DNA from: Agarophyton chilense
Taxonomy: Eukaryota; Rhodophyta; Florideophyceae; Gracilariales; Gracilariaceae
Length of the DNA: 64,000 nt
Reading direction: 5' to 3'
Assembly: GCA_030374765.1 (NCBI GenBank)
Contig: JARGXX010000075.1
Location: 992,001-1,056,000, forward strand
Below are positions 50,945-63,862 of the stretch, one piece after another. Numbering within the stretch: position 1 is the stretch's first letter; each line of letters begins with the position of its first letter. The notes under the pieces are model-generated. The model made no database searches and was not told where the DNA came from. It worked only from the letters and a program-made list of their open reading frames with translations. The translations under genes were made by a program, and so were the position numbers.

Positions 50945-53900
50945 ATGGTTGGCGAAATGGCCGAACCCAACCTGCAATTGGAAGGCCAATCGATACCCAG
51001 AACCTTGAAAGTGGAAGAGAACACGTCACAACCAGGTCCGGTTTGTCATATGAAGTACAACAACTATAAAGTACGTGCTTCAATGTGTTTCTCCGAGCGC
51101 CTTGCGGTTCCGGTCACCTGCGTGCTGGATACGGGGGCCGGCCCAAACTTCCTGAACTCCCGCGTCATACCTGAGGCGGTACTTCGAAACTTGAGCCGAC
51201 CTCCCGACAACAACCCGCTGGTGGATGCAAATGAGCGCCCATTAAACCTTAGAGGTATGCTCACCACTGTGGTGCAGCTCGGACATTTCAAGGTAAGACT
51301 TCAATTCTTTGTGGTCGACCGGTTACCAACAGACTGCCTACTAGGTACGATCTTCATTGACAGACATGTCAAAGCAATCCTTTCTGGTTCCCGTACCGTC
51401 GCCCTACGTCACGGGGGACTAATTGCCATTTTAGGTCATACGGAAACCAAACGGGGATGGTTCGTCAAACCGAAAAAGACGATATCCACCGAAACGGTCT
51501 CCAACAAAGTGCGCATTACCAAACAGGTTGTTATCCCACCAATGCACCAAATATTGGTACCGGTGTCGTGTGCGACCTCCAGGCTGGTCATACTGCAAAA
51601 CATCCGAGGTTAGCACATCGACACCTCAGCTTGATGGCCAACGGGATTGTCGACAACATCCCAAATCAACCCTTTAAGGTGTGTCTCAGTAACTTCAGCA
51701 GTCACGACGTGAGGTTGCCTAAAAATACCAATGTTGGCATGGCACTACCGGCACCACAAGGTGATTTCACCGTAGCTCACACTGATCTCGGCGAGGTCGC
51801 CTTCGATAAGGAAGGGGGGTGCACGAATGCGTTCACAACCACAAAGGTATCGATAAACACCAACTTGGAATCAAAGATAACCGATAAGGCATCGGTAGAC
51901 AAAGAAGAGGAACCTGACCCTAAGAGGCAATGGCAAGCTACAGTCCAGATCGGTGAAGATAACGGCAAACTGCGAGGCCGTATTCTCGACCATCTAGAGG
52001 AGTTTGAAACCATGTGGGCAGGCTATCTGGGCCAAATTAAGGCCACACAGCATCGCATCGAGCTCCTCCCTGACTCGAAGCCAATTTATTAGCAACCATA
52101 CCGTGCAGGTCCGAAGTCGAGAGAAGTAGAACTCAAAGAAGTGGAGCGAATGCTCCGAGAAGGGGTAGTTGAACCAGCCAACTCGGACTGGGCTAGTCCC
52201 GTGGTTCTTGTTCAGAAGAAAGGGGATAACCATATGAGGTTTTGTGTGGACTACAGGAGTCTCAATAGCGTGACCATCAGGGATTCGTACCCGATACCTA
52301 GAATGGATGAGTGCATCGACTCCTTCGGAGATGCGCAGATATTACCACGTTGGATGCCAATTGTGGTTATTGGCAGGTACCCGTAGGTGACGAAGATCGA
52401 GACAAAACGACCTTCAAGTGCCATACTGGTTTGTCTCGCTTCACGCGGATGCCGTTCGGGTTACGCAATGCTCCAGCCACCTTTCAAAGAGCGCTGGACA
52501 TCATCCTTTCGAAGGTTAATTGGACAACCGCCTTAGTATACATCGATGATGTAATCATCTCTTCCAGATCGGTAGAAGAGCACTTTGCACAAGTACGCAC
52601 CGTACTAACACTCCTAGCTGAGGCGGGGGTGACGCTGAAGCCACGCAAATGCGTCTTCTTTACCAGAACAGTTGAATACCTGGGACACATCATAGGCCCT
52701 GGTACCCTAGAGGTTGCGCCAAGCAACATTAGAGCCGTACAGAAGGTCAAGTTGCCACAATCCCAGACAGACGTACGATCCTTTATAGGTTTCTGTAACG
52801 TCTATCGTCGCTTCGTGAAGGGATTCGCGAAAATAGCGGCTCCCCTCAACAAGAAGCTCCAGGAAGGTGAACCTGAACGGTTTGAGAATCTATCGAACGA
52901 AGAAATGGACACCTTTGAGGAATTGAAACGAGCGCTGTTGTCGCCGCCAATCTTAGCGTTACCGAAAACAGGTCTACCATACACGCTGGATACAGATGCA
53001 TCCCATGCCCAAATAGGTTGTTGTCTCATGCAGGAGAAGCACAACGGAGGCAAATTACCTATATGATACTGGAGCCGCGCTGTGAATGAGGCGGAGCAGA
53101 ACTCACGGTAATCAAGAAGGAATGTCTAGCAGTAGTGTGGAGCATGTTGATGCTCCGTCCATACCTTCATGGTGAGCGCATTACATTGCGCACGGACCAC
53201 GACGCCTTAAGGTGGATCCTCGGACTCGCAGACGCGTCTGGTAGACTTGCCCGTTGGAGGTTGAGACTCTCGGAGTTTGAATACGACTTACAGTACCGTC
53301 CAGGTATTAAGCACAACATAGCTGACGCCATGTCACGCTTACACACCTCAGGGTTAGAGACAGAACCGGTGGACGATGATATCCCTTGCTTTTTGGTGTC
53401 ATCAAACCAAAATGGTACCGGCAAACACCTAGAAGGATGTTGGGACTTACCTGAAGAAGGTGCTTTGCGGAACACCGACATGGCAATGCAGATACTGACC
53501 TTAGAGGAAACGAACGTCATGCCCGTAACCCGAGAGGAATTTCTACGAGAACATGCCCAGGATGCGTATTGCAGAACCCTGGCTGACCAAATTGGTTTCA
53601 AAGGATTACCGTTCGATGTGGACCACAATGGGTACATCGTGAGAAGGTCAACCTTTAATGGTAGCCTTCAAAGGGTGGTTCTTAAGGCACTGCGCCCGAG
53701 AGTCTTGTATCTCGCGCACTACCCGCGACTATTGGGACACCCTGGTGCCACCAGTATGTATTACACCTTTAGGCAAAGGTTCTATTGGCCTCATGTGGCC
53801 CATGATGTCTATAACTTTGTAGGTCAATGCGAATCTTTTGTTAGTACCCGCGGTGGTATTCGGAAGCATCGAAAGTACCTCAAGCTGTTTCCAGCAGCGG

Positions 53901-55170
53901 GTCCACTGGAGTTTGTTGCGATAGACCTTCCAGGACCACTTCCCAAGACCAAGAACGGGTATCAGCACATTCTAGTGATCACCGACAGGTTCTCGAAGCT
54001 CATGAGAGCGGTACCTTTAAAGGAGACGAAGTCAACCACGCTGGCGATCGCGTTCCTCAACAATTGGGTCTACCCGTATGGTGCAGCACTGTACATACTA
54101 ACCGATAACGGTTCAAACCTGGCATCGAAGATCTTCGAAGCAGTCTGTAACCTCTTGGGCATTAAGCATTATTTCACTACTGCCTACCACCCGCAGACGA
54201 ACGGACAGGTCGAGCACTTTAACCACACATTGGTATCAAGGCTACGACACTATACGGAAGAGCACCAAACTGGGTGGGATGAGCTGGTGCAACCGCTCAC
54301 CTACTACTATAACCTTCAGGTACACCGGTCAACGCAGACCACTCCCTTCGATTTGGTTCTTTCGCGACACCCCCCAGGTATTGTAGTGCAGGGAGATCAT
54401 ACCACCAGCCCTGCAGCTGGCGCACTGACCCCTGCCCAGGTCAAGCGGAATACCCTTGTGAGGTTGAGGAGGGCTCTTAAACATGCAGAGAGCCGCCTCA
54501 CTGCAGCCGAGAAGCGGTACAAGGCCGACTACGACCGTAGGGTAACCAAAGTGGTTTCTGTATCCTCGGGACAATATGTCTACATAGACAACCCACCTTC
54601 AGGTAAAATACCACGACTGGGCGATGAAGCAGACGATGAAGCTATTGACAGAGATATCAATTCGAAGCTCCTACCCAAATCAGTGGGATCTTATAAGATA
54701 TTGAACGCATTAGATCACACCATTATGGTTGACCAAGTTGGAATACCGAATACGATATCAATTGACCGTATTACGGTAGCACCTGAAACGGTTCAACATC
54801 GCATGGAGGCGGACACCTTAGCCCGAGAGCCCAGAGGGGTAGCTCTGCCCACTCGACCCTCGGAGGACCCCACCCCAATTGAGGTGAATGACGAACTACA
54901 ACGGGATGATCCGGATTACAACCCTCTAACAGGGACGGAAATGGAACCTCACATGGTAACAGCGGGAGCTCCAGACCCAGCTCCCACAAAAGAAGCTCCC
55001 AACTTGGAACATATGAACCCTCGAGGTGGCGTTTCCCCGAAAGATCAGGACCAAACCTCAGAGTAATTTCTCGTTGACCATATTGAGGGCCACACGCAAA
55101 TCTACAATGGTCTGAAGTACACCGTCAGGTGGTACGGCTGGGGCCCAGAAGGGGACACCCTCTAACCCCC
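50945..55170 (+). pseudogene. Gypsy-C Pol
   Basis: Protease CVLDTGAG (near 51120), RT from SPVVLVQKKGDNHMR (52195) through YIDDVI (near 52540), RNase H (TLDTDASHAQIG near 52985; LRTDHDALRW near 53190), and integrase in one open frame from 53135 to 55066: zinc finger, LTDNGSNLASK, and HPQTNGQVEHFNH with the catalytic Glu. One zinc-finger Cys is Phe (CESFVS against CESCVS in Gypsy-A). The chromodomain (YTVRWYGWGPEGDT) follows a TAA at about 55064 in the same frame. Other breaks: a frame change near 51590, TAG near 52090, a lost base near 52342, TGA near 53065 and a second frame change before 53135. Confidence 0.9.
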
Positions 55171-55403
55171 AGCCGCAATACCCCCACATTTCCGTATCAG
55201 ATATTGGCGCCGTCGCAAGGAGCCGATGCCTGCAGACGGCTAACCTTAGAACTTCGTGGTACTCAGGCCTAAGGAAGGGGGAGAAAAGACGTCGTTTTCC
55301 GCAGAAGGGGGATGCATATGCGTGTCAGATTACCTACAAGGGAGGGCACGAAAGAACAACCAAATGTAACAGCAGAGGAGACAAGAAGAGACAGCAATTT
55401 ACT

Positions 55404-57865
55404 TTAAGAAGGACCTGTCGGTTTAGGAGCAATGGAACCAGGAGGACCCGTGTTATTGACCATCCAAGGAGGAAAACTTGCAGAAATGCTTGGAGCCATC
55501 GACCTAGGAGGAAGCGAAGGAGCGGCAGCCCCGCGGCTGGGGAGAGGAGTGGAAACCAAAAGCGGATGAACGAAAGGAACCACCGGAGCGGGTTGCGAAG
55601 CCGCAAGGTTCAAGATAGCACCTAGAAGGGGATCCGTCAAAGGATCAGATGGCTCAGCAGCAGAGACGCTTGCCAGATTTGCAACCTGACGGGTGGCCAG
55701 TTGGTACATGTCGAACTGAAACTGATTCCAAAACTCACCAAGTTGGTCCAGCGCCTTCATGTATTGCGCATGGCGCGGCAGCAAACCTTCAAGGAGCGTT
55801 GATGCAGCAACCACGGAGGTAGGCCCAGCCCCCTCAAGTTGGTGACGCAAGACTAGCGAATTCGAGCCAGCAAACTGACCACGGCCGAAAAATCCATCAT
55901 AGGTTGAGGCGGAGGACGAGCAATACCCGCCAACAGAGGTCGAACCGGACCAGAAACCCGCGAGGAGCTCAGTTGAGTAGGAGTCACACCCGTAGGGATA
56001 GGCCACTTACAACCTTGAGGTAACGGCTCGGACGGGAGGGGACCAGCATAACGACCAACTGGTGTTTCCCCAGTACCTTGATAAGGTTCGGGGCTCGCGG
56101 GAGCTCCATAAATGGGAGGCTCCCGGGATAATATTGGGCGTGGCGAGGCACAATCTTCTAAGTTGCGGGATCGAAAGCCTCCCAACCTTGATGGTAATCC
56201 CAATGGTAATTCTTGCTCTGCTCGAGATACGAGTCCAAATCCTTCACTGTATAGTCGGTCCCCTCCACGATGTTCTCGTAACCAAATCGGAAAGTATCCT
56301 TGGCAACCCTCGGAGGTATGAAGAAGATGCGCCCTACAGGTTGAACTCCATCTCGGTATATATCAGAGTCGGGGTTGTCGCAATCCCAAGCGATACGGTA
56401 ATGGGCGGCCTCCAGAGCCAGGATGGCAACCAACACGGTCCTCTCCGAGAGCGCAATCGACCAAATGAGGTAATACCGCTCTAGGATCCGGGAAATCTGA
56501 CTCGCAAAGTACGCCAAAACCGGCGGAGTGGCCACGCTCAGCGATAACGGAACCTCATAGGACCCCCACCACTCTGGTCAAAACACGTACCAATCGCGTC
56601 TGCCCTTCGTAGGTTGTGAGAAGTACTCGACGTTATGAAACATATGCATAACGCGAGTGTAAGAGTTGCGAGTGCCAACGCGACTCTCTGCGCTGCATCC
56701 TCGCCCCACCTAATACGGTCAGCCCAATTGATAGTGGTGAAAGGCCGATTCAGGGAAACCAAGTCAGGGGAAACCGGAAGGTAAGTCTCCGGAATGGAAG
56801 GGTACTGGCACACTTGCACCACCAATCGACGGTAATAATCCAGCTCCGGTTCGATGCGCACATACGGTAAGTCGCTCGGATATGTCGGCGGGATGAAATA
56901 CCTCAAAGATGTATGACGCTGCCGACTCTGGTAACATTCCAGTCGACCCTGACGAGGTTGAGACTCTTGGTCCCGTTTCTTCAAAAGCAATAGAATGGAG
57001 CGAAGGAGCTCGCAGTCCTAACGGGACAAACCCAAGTAGGTATCCAATTATGGTCTGGTAAGAGCTGCCGGCAGTGACGAATTCCCCACCGCCACAGGCC
57101 AATCGTGCTTCAACAGGTCATTGTTCGTCACCTGTTCGAAGGTAATACGAAAAGGTCCATACTGCCTCGTCGTCCGGTTCGCCGCACCGAACGCGAGATT
57201 GTCAGCCCATTGGTTTGGGTCGCCGAAGGAAGTCCACCATTCCGTTGGTACGGGTCACCCGGAGTCCCAAGGGAGAACTGAGTCGCAGGGACAGGCATGC
57301 TGCGAAACCCAGTGTTTGTAGGCGTTCGTGAAGTCGAGCGAGTCACCTTCTTGGTAATACCACCGCATCCATGGCCACGAGATGGGCCGCTACCTGACAT
57401 GGTTGGGAAGGCCGTAGCTCGACCCGACGAACGAAGAGATGAATCGACCTCCACCGCCGCGGTGAACACCAGCGGGTATTCATCCTTCTGAAGTAGAGCC
57501 TCCTCGGTCCGTTCTGAGGAGACCGCCAACATATCCAACCTTTCCGGAAGTACCGACACTGACCTTTCGGGTACAACAGTGGCCGGCGTGCGGTCGCGAG
57601 CGGGTCCAGATCTTTGAGGTATTGTGTAACGGCACCAATCCGACCTTAAAGGCATAACTGCAGGGGTATCAATCCCCTTGGAATCTCCGACTTCTTGAAC
57701 CTCAATGATAACCGACATCTCACGTCTTTCGAGCGCTAGTGGTGCTTGTGCGGACGACCCACCCCTTTGAGGTATCGGTGACGAATCCACGATGCGGCGC
57801 GAGGTGCACCGACGTGGTACCGAATGGGTTCGAACGCGTGCGTGGAGGCAGCGCGATCCTGTCAT
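55404..57865 (-). pseudogene. Antisense ORF (aORF) of Gypsy-C, frameshifted
   Basis: Several long minus-strand segments, opposite to the element's own genes: 57128-57865, about 57040-57260 in another frame, 56538-56990, 56158-56535 and 55404-56006. The segment at 56158-56535 has the same order of features as the middle of the Gypsy-B antisense ORF: an Ala-rich LEAAHYRIAWD helix, an IPP turn, and a final HWD after a Leu-rich stretch. The N-terminal part is Ser/Thr/Pro-rich and the C-terminal part Pro/Ala/Gly-rich in both. At least three frame changes show decay. I do not recognise the family. Confidence 0.6.
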
Positions 57866-58286
57866 TGCCTTGAAGGTAAACCGGAATGCGAAACCGGAAA
57901 AAGGTCGCGTACTTACCGACGGGGCCGCTCAACACCAATAAGGTCGCACAACCGGAAGCTTCCACCACAGACCCGGGCCAACACGTCAATGGTTGTATCG
58001 ACACAAACTCAGGCCCCACCGGCGCCACGAGGCAATCCTTACAAGGTAGACGAAACCTGAAAGGTCGACAAGCCAGGAAACCTTCAGGGAAAAGCCAGAC
58101 AGCACGGTTACGTTCGCGACGCCGCCAATTAAGGGCAGTACTACCTGAAGGGTTGTCGAGCCGTGGGACGACCAGGCGGGACGGCGCTGCGCAGGGAACT
58201 AGGAGGGAACTGAAGTTTGAGTAACCTGGAAAAGGTGAGACACTAACTTGGTTAGACAGGGAGGCTATGCGGAAGCAGAATCGCAA
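57866..58286 (-). other. Upstream part of the Gypsy-C antisense region
   Basis: Open on the minus strand (57720-58286) but low in domain signal. It continues on the far side of Gypsy-E (63606-63862), where no clear start codon of the antisense ORF can be fixed. It may be its 5' UTR or a promoter region. Confidence 0.35.
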
Positions 58287-58291
58287 GCAAG

Positions 58292-58617
58292 TGTTGATCG
58301 AGTGCGATGCGTGGGCGGGATCAGACGAATGGCCAGAGGCAGTCTGAGCAAAAGCAAGGAAAGAGCAGGCACCAAGTTCTCAGAGAGGTCTCTCTCTGAG
58401 GTTGCCCCCTTCCTCCATATAGCTCTGTCTGGAGGTTGGCTTATTTATTGTGTTTCTGGGTCGCTCTATTATTCTTCTGTAGGCCACCCACGAATGCGTG
58501 GGTTGCGAGCGCCATTTCACCTCTACTCTGAATTGGTAGTTCCTTTTCGGGTGACGCTTGGTTCCCGATGCAGGTGCAATGGTTTCACGAGATTCCAGAA
58601 TGGTCGTAGCATCAACA
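58292..58617 (-). repeat. Gypsy-E 3' LTR (326 bp)
   Basis: Direct repeat of 63275-63600, with roughly a dozen differences by eye. The minus strand carries a TATA-like aataaataag. Confidence 0.92.
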
Positions 58618-58694
58618 ATCCCCCATAATCAGAAAGGTTTGTCTGGTTATTGCAAATCGATGTTACGTGCCATTCTGCGCTGCTTTTGGGTTCC

Positions 58695-61600
58695 AGACGA
58701 TAGAAGCGCTTCAATATAGTCCTTCACCAGCACCGGCACGTCATGCTTCAAAGATTCTATTGAGACCCAATCCTTTTCCTCATTGCTAAAGCCTTTCCAC
58801 TTCACGAGTATCTGGATCATACCAGCGCATCTTCGGATGTCCTGAAATTCTTCGATTGTAAGCAGCCCGTTTTCTTGATACGCTAAATGGTCCTTGACTT
58901 CCTGAGTGACTTAAAAATATTTGTTACTGAAGAACTTCACCCGGCGCCCGTGTACCCACTCCTTCTTTCCATTCGACAAGTTTTCAACTTCGAAAACGTA
59001 GTTGTCTCGGCAGAGCGTGACAAGAAAAGGTCCGTACCACTTGAGATTAATTTTAGACCGAATGTGTTTCTGTAGAACACCGCGAAGTACGAAGTCTCCT
59101 TTCGCAAAATTTGCGGGGCTTATGCCAGTCTTACGGTTATGTGCGTCGACAGATTCCTTCCTCTGCATTCTAGCCCTCTCCGCGCAATCCCTATGCATCT
59201 TAGAGAGCGATGTTTGTAGCCTTTTCACCTCGATAACTGCCTTTCTACGTTCGCTTTCCATAAACTTGACGTTCTCGACATGATAGTTTTTGACAATTAC
59301 CGAAAGCGGAGAGTACTTTGGGTGAATTGTTCAGGTCAGACTGTATGAGAGATAGTACTGATGGCCAAGCTGTTAGCGGAAGTTGAAACTCGGACAATGT
59401 TGCCCGTGCAGTTCTCAAGATTTCACGGCAGTAGACCTCCACGGATCCATTGCTCCACGGGCAGTACGGCAAAGTGAAATGGTGACGAGCCTTCAAACCG
59501 TCGGATATCTGTTTCACGAGATGGTTCTTAAAGTGGCTTGCCTTGTCCGATACCCAGCACTTTAGCACGCCGAAAGATGCAAACCAGTCCACCAAAATAG
59601 CTGCTGTGGTTTCCGCGTCTGCTTCAGCTGTGGCCTTAAGCCACACGTATCCTGACAAGTCATCCTTGACGATCAAAACATAAAGAAGATCGCCCTCTCC
59701 TTTATTCATAAAACAGTAGTCGAAATGAATCAGTTCGTTTGGTGTGCTAGCGTGCATGGTGTGTCCAAGAAGCCCGGGCACTGTAGAACCAGACTCGGTA
59801 GCAATGCAGTGAAAACAGGATCCAACAAATTTCTGAATATCCTCACGGAGTTTTTTCCACCAGAAGTGCTCAGATATGGATGCAATAGTTGGCTCGAATG
59901 CCCTATGTCCTCCTCTTCTTGTGTGTGAAGCTATCAAAATTCGAAGACGAAGTTCATGATCAGTGTCCGGTACCCAGATTCGCCCCGCAGCCAGTCTCCA
60001 TGGGCGATTTTCCTTTGAAAGCGTTTTCGGGGCTTTAGCGGCGTAGATTGTCTGCGAAGAAATGATATCTTTCTCCGTAGGCCAGTCAAAGTCCTCGTTG
60101 ATACTAGGACTGATTGGATCAACCATCAGCGCGCTTATACGTCCTATTCTTGACGGGGCTACTTTTCTTGTAGGCTGAACGGGCTATCGGGTCAGCATGT
60201 TGGCCCATACGTTCTTCTCTCCTGAAACATGTTCGATCATGTACCTGAATGCGCTAAGTTTCAAATCCCAACGCATGAGTTTGTTCTCTGTATGTCGCGC
60301 GATGCCAGGGTTCTGTCCGTAAGGGTCATAGATGTACGTACATAAGATTGGCGTGGTCTGTGAATGTTCAAGTAGTTCTTCTGGCAGTTAGGTAGTCCAG
60401 TCGGTACATGGCCTCGACGATCGCGTTTCATTCTTCCTCTGGGACGCTCCATCTCTGGGAGGAACCCGTGAAAGCTCCAGACAAAAAAACACATGGGTTC
60501 GTGCCTTTGATCTTCTATCGGTTTGCTTGCATCCTCTTCAGCCGATTCTGTCAAGATAGCCGCCCAGTGCGAATCGGAAGCGTCCGTGAACAAACATGTC
60601 CTGTAGCCTTCTTTCGGGAGAGAGAGTTTGGTAGCGGCTGCCAGTTGAGCTTTTACTGTATCGAATGCGACAGTGTGATCGGTCCCCCAAGATTCACTGA
60701 TGCGAATCTTTTCTACTGCTTTCTTTGCTCGTTTGCCGGACTTTTTGTACGCGCTTTCCAGCAAGTCTTGATGTGGTTGGACTGTCAGGGGAAAATTGGA
60801 GATAGAGTTCCGCATCCAGTTAGCGGCACACAGAAGCTTCTGTAGTTCGCTTGCCATCTCTGGCCTCCGCATATTGAGGAGGGGCTCAAGATTTCGTAGT
60901 TCGAAACGAACCCCTTCTTCTGATAAGATCCTGCCACAGAACTTCACTTCCTTGCAGGAAAAACAAGACTTAGCGGGGTTGACCTTGAAGCCTACTTCCT
61001 TACAGACAGTTAGGAAAGCTTCAATGCCCTCGAGCAGGTTTTCCTCGTATTCCGCGTACATCAGAAAATCATCTAACCACTATATCATACGCTTTACCCT
61101 CTCAGCGAAGTGTTCACTGGTACCAGACTGGAAATGATTCCCAGAGTCTGTTCCCCCTTGCAGTGTCTTCGTCGGGGCATAAACTCCGTCTGGGGTTTGA
61201 ATTGCCATGATTTCCTGAGAGACAGTATCGAGCGGTATTTGCCAATAGCCATGCGTGAAATCAATGTTCCCAAAGCACTTGCTTTCGCTACAGTCTTGAA
61301 GCATGGACTCCAGGTGAGGCATCGCTGACTGCAGAGGGAGCGTTCTGGCATTTGTTCCTCGCAGATCTACGGTGAACCGTAGTTTGTCTGTTCCAGGCTT
61401 CGGTACCGCCAGTGCTGGGCTGGCCCAACGTGCATTGGGATTCTTGTACTTAGCTCCAATTTTTTCCAGTTGCTGTACTGTGTGTCGAATAAACACCCTC
61501 TGGTTTGGGCCATAGCGACGCTGTGCACATCGAAACGGTTGTGCGTTTGGCCTTAGCTTCACAGAAAGCGGTCTTACCTTCGCAGGTTGATCCGGGCCAA

Positions 61601-62582
61601 GCTTGATCCGAAAAAAATCACGATGGCTTTCAAAAAGAGTTTTAAGCATTCCGGTTCCTTCTGAAAATATTCCATTGCTCCTGGTATCTTCGACTGCCTT
61701 CCGCATTGCCTCGTTGATAGATTCATCTGAATCGACTCCAAATCCGGCTTGCAGGCACTCCGGTGGCTCTATCGGATCGTCTTCGGCCTCTTGGTAGCTC
61801 CGCCTCTTGAAGACTGTCGAGGAAAGTCAGACAGTCTTTTCTCTCAGTTCCTTTCCTGACATACCATCAGTAGCTGTTCCTACCTCTTGGAGGTGTTCTC
61901 CGAGATCGAATCCAATGGCTTTGAGCAATGGTATTCAAAGCAGTACTTCTGCCATGCCCTCATCCACGACCAGGAATTCCACGTCCCGAATGCGTACGGG
62001 TAAGCCGGTGTTTGGTAGCACGATGGTTAGCGCCAGTTGAGTTTTTCACGACGCTGTGGGGAAACTTGCCCGGTTTTCTCCCTTGAGTGCTACCTCGAGA
62101 ATCATTGGCTTCTCGAACCGTTCGAACGGTGTACTGGGGCGTTGTTTCTGAATCCTCTCGAATACTGTTCGCGAGATTGTAGAAAAATCGGCTCCAGAGT
62201 CCCCGAGAGCCACTTCTTTCACATTGTTGAGCAGTATAGAGTACCGTCCCTCATATTCATTCGGATTAGTGTGGGAAACTGAACGTACGGACACAAGCTT
62301 CGTTTTCTTGTCTCGCCGCTTTTTGTTGCCAAACAGCTTGTTCAAAAGTTCGTTTTCCTTCTCCTTCGGGGTGATGGGGCATTTTCTGATAGGGCGGATG
62401 TCATCACAATCGTCGTTGAGAACATGGTTTGTCCCACTCCCCTTGGATGCCTTTCTTCTTTGAAGTGTCCGATTCCTCTCTCTTACCAAGGCGATCGTGG
62501 AGAGAACGGCCATTTTTCTGCTTTTTCTCCGGTGGTTCCTATGCACGACCAATCTGCATGTCTCTTTTGTGTCCGTGACCAT
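58695..62582 (-). pseudogene. Gypsy-E Pol
   Basis: Protease LGDSGADFSTIS (near 62195) starts the frame at 62582, overlapping gag by 44 bp in another frame. RT/RNase H (61080-61706 and 60261-61061) shows FGNIDFTHGYWQIPLD, LQGGTDSGNHF, WLDDFLMYA and LFTDASDSHWA. Integrase (59245-60126) has the HH/CC finger (CFHCIA), FDYCFMN, VSDKASHFKN and a CPWSNGSVEVYCRE segment with the catalytic Glu. The chromodomain (ILVKWKGFSNEEKDWV) is near 58790. A TAG at about 61079 falls between RMI and WLDDFL, immediately before the catalytic aspartates. Other stops lie near 61830 and 61930, and frameshifts near 60390 and 59260. Confidence 0.9.
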
Positions 62583-63117
62583 GTTTGCGTTTGAGCTTCA
62601 ACCCAGCAGATTGGACGGCGTGCACTTGATCTGCAAGTGATGCCAAGGTTTTCGCGAAGAAAGTAAGATTTCCCTTCTGTTCTGCGGTCCACATGCCCAT
62701 TTGGACCCTGACGAGCTGTTTAAGTTCGGAGGGTTCGAGTTTGTGTACCAGTTTCATCACCTGTTGCTTATATCGGTCTTTCTCTGTGATAACTTCCGAA
62801 GGGTTGTGTTCGTCGACAGCAGTTATGACGTCAAGCACAAATTGTTTGGCCGTTCCAGCTGGATCCCTTGGGAGCAACTGGTATTTCACTCCACCGATTG
62901 CTTCCTTAACTCGATCGTTCAGATCTCGGGAGGTATGAGCCATGCGGGGGTCGAACCATTCCTTGACGGCTTCCTCTGTTGCTCCTTCCACCCTTGCAGC
63001 CCCTGCTATCCTACCTAGGATGCAACGGCTGTGCAGGAGTTTCGGCTTGATGCACTGCCGAACGGACGCAGCCTTGATCTTCTGATTGTTCTGCCTGCCT
63101 GCGTTGATGTCGTTCAC
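62539..63117 (-). CDS. Gypsy-E Gag (192 aa)
   Basis: Intact ORF downstream of the 5' LTR. It is helical and charged (e.g. KQQVMKLVHKLEPSELKQLV, FAKTLASLADQVHAV) and ends in a His/Lys-rich tail (KRKHGHGHK). No CCHC zinc knuckle is visible; the basic His-rich tail may bind RNA instead. Assignment rests on position and on the following protease. Confidence 0.65.
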   Translation of the reverse strand: MNDINAGRQNNQKIKAASVRQCIKPKLLHSRCILGRIAGAARVEGATEEAVKEWFDPRMAHTSRDLNDRVKEAIGGVKYQLLPRDPAGTAKQFVLDVITAVDEHNPSEVITEKDRYKQQVMKLVHKLEPSELKQLVRVQMGMWTAEQKGNLTFFAKTLASLADQVHAVQSAGLKLKRKHGHGHKRDMQIGRA

Positions 63118-63274
63118 ACGCTCAATTTAAGCTGAATAATTTGTCTCGAATCGTATTAGTTCCGGTTGTCTTGCTTTCGCCAGAGTTGGAGCCTGTATAT
63201 TGATAACCAGTCCGTACGTCGACATATTTTCCCTCGCAACGAATCTGTAAGATTTACAGTCCCACAAAGCGCTT

Positions 63275-63600
63275 TGTTGATCGACTGCGATGCGTGGGCG
63301 AGATCAGACGAATGGCCAGAGGCAGTCTGAGCAAAAGCAAGGAAAGAGCAGGCACCAAGTTCTCAGAGATGTCTCTCTCTGAGGTTGCCCCCTTCCTCCA
63401 TACAGCTCTGTCTGGAGGTTGGCTTATTTATTGTGTTTCTGGGTTTCTCTATTACTCTTCTGTAGGCCACCCACGAATGCGTGGGTTGCGAGCGCCATTT
63501 CACCTCTACTCTGTATTGGTAGTTCCTTTTCGGGTAACGCTTGGTTCCCGATGCAGATGCGATGGTTTCACGAGATTCCAGAATGGTCGTAGTATCAACG
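63275..63600 (-). repeat. Gypsy-E 5' LTR (326 bp)
   Basis: Starts tgttgatcgactg and ends agtatcaacg (final base mutated from a), then TSD gcaag. No clear primer binding site could be fixed inside it. Confidence 0.9.
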
Positions 63601-63862
63601 GCAAGCAGGGCCATTACCGAAACGGTGTCCGCGAGCGCGCTAGTTACACTGCATCGCCCTCATAACAGTCCCTACCTGAATGGTTGTCGCTCAATTCGTG
63701 CGCCAACGTCGCCGCGCGCCCTCCCCAACCGATTCTGGCGCCGAGTTCTGAACCTCAAGGGATCGCGCGCCGTGCGCAGACACCACTCCGATGCCCGCGC
63801 TGCTGTCGCTCGCTACACCTCTATGGGTTGATGAAAAGAGACACGGGGCGTGCCTCACTTAT

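Larger units (their letters stand above)
58292..63600 (-). mobile_element. Gypsy-E, Ty3/gypsy-like chromodomain element nested in Gypsy-C
   Basis: 326-bp LTRs (TGTTGATCG..GCATCAACA) at 58292-58617 and 63275-63600 flank minus-strand gag, protease, RT/RNase H, integrase and chromodomain. TSD gcaag is exact (58287-58291 and 63601-63605). A GGGGGA-type purine tract lies at 58618-58628 next to the 3' LTR. Its RT reads WLDDFL at the catalytic box rather than YxDD, and its Gag lacks a CCHC knuckle, so it is a different lineage from Gypsy-A/B/C. Confidence 0.92.

Noticed and set aside
63245-63264. Candidate primer binding site of Gypsy-E (TGGGACTGTAAATC on the minus strand)
   Set aside because: It lies about ten bases from the LTR and implies an odd tRNA end, so it was not annotated.
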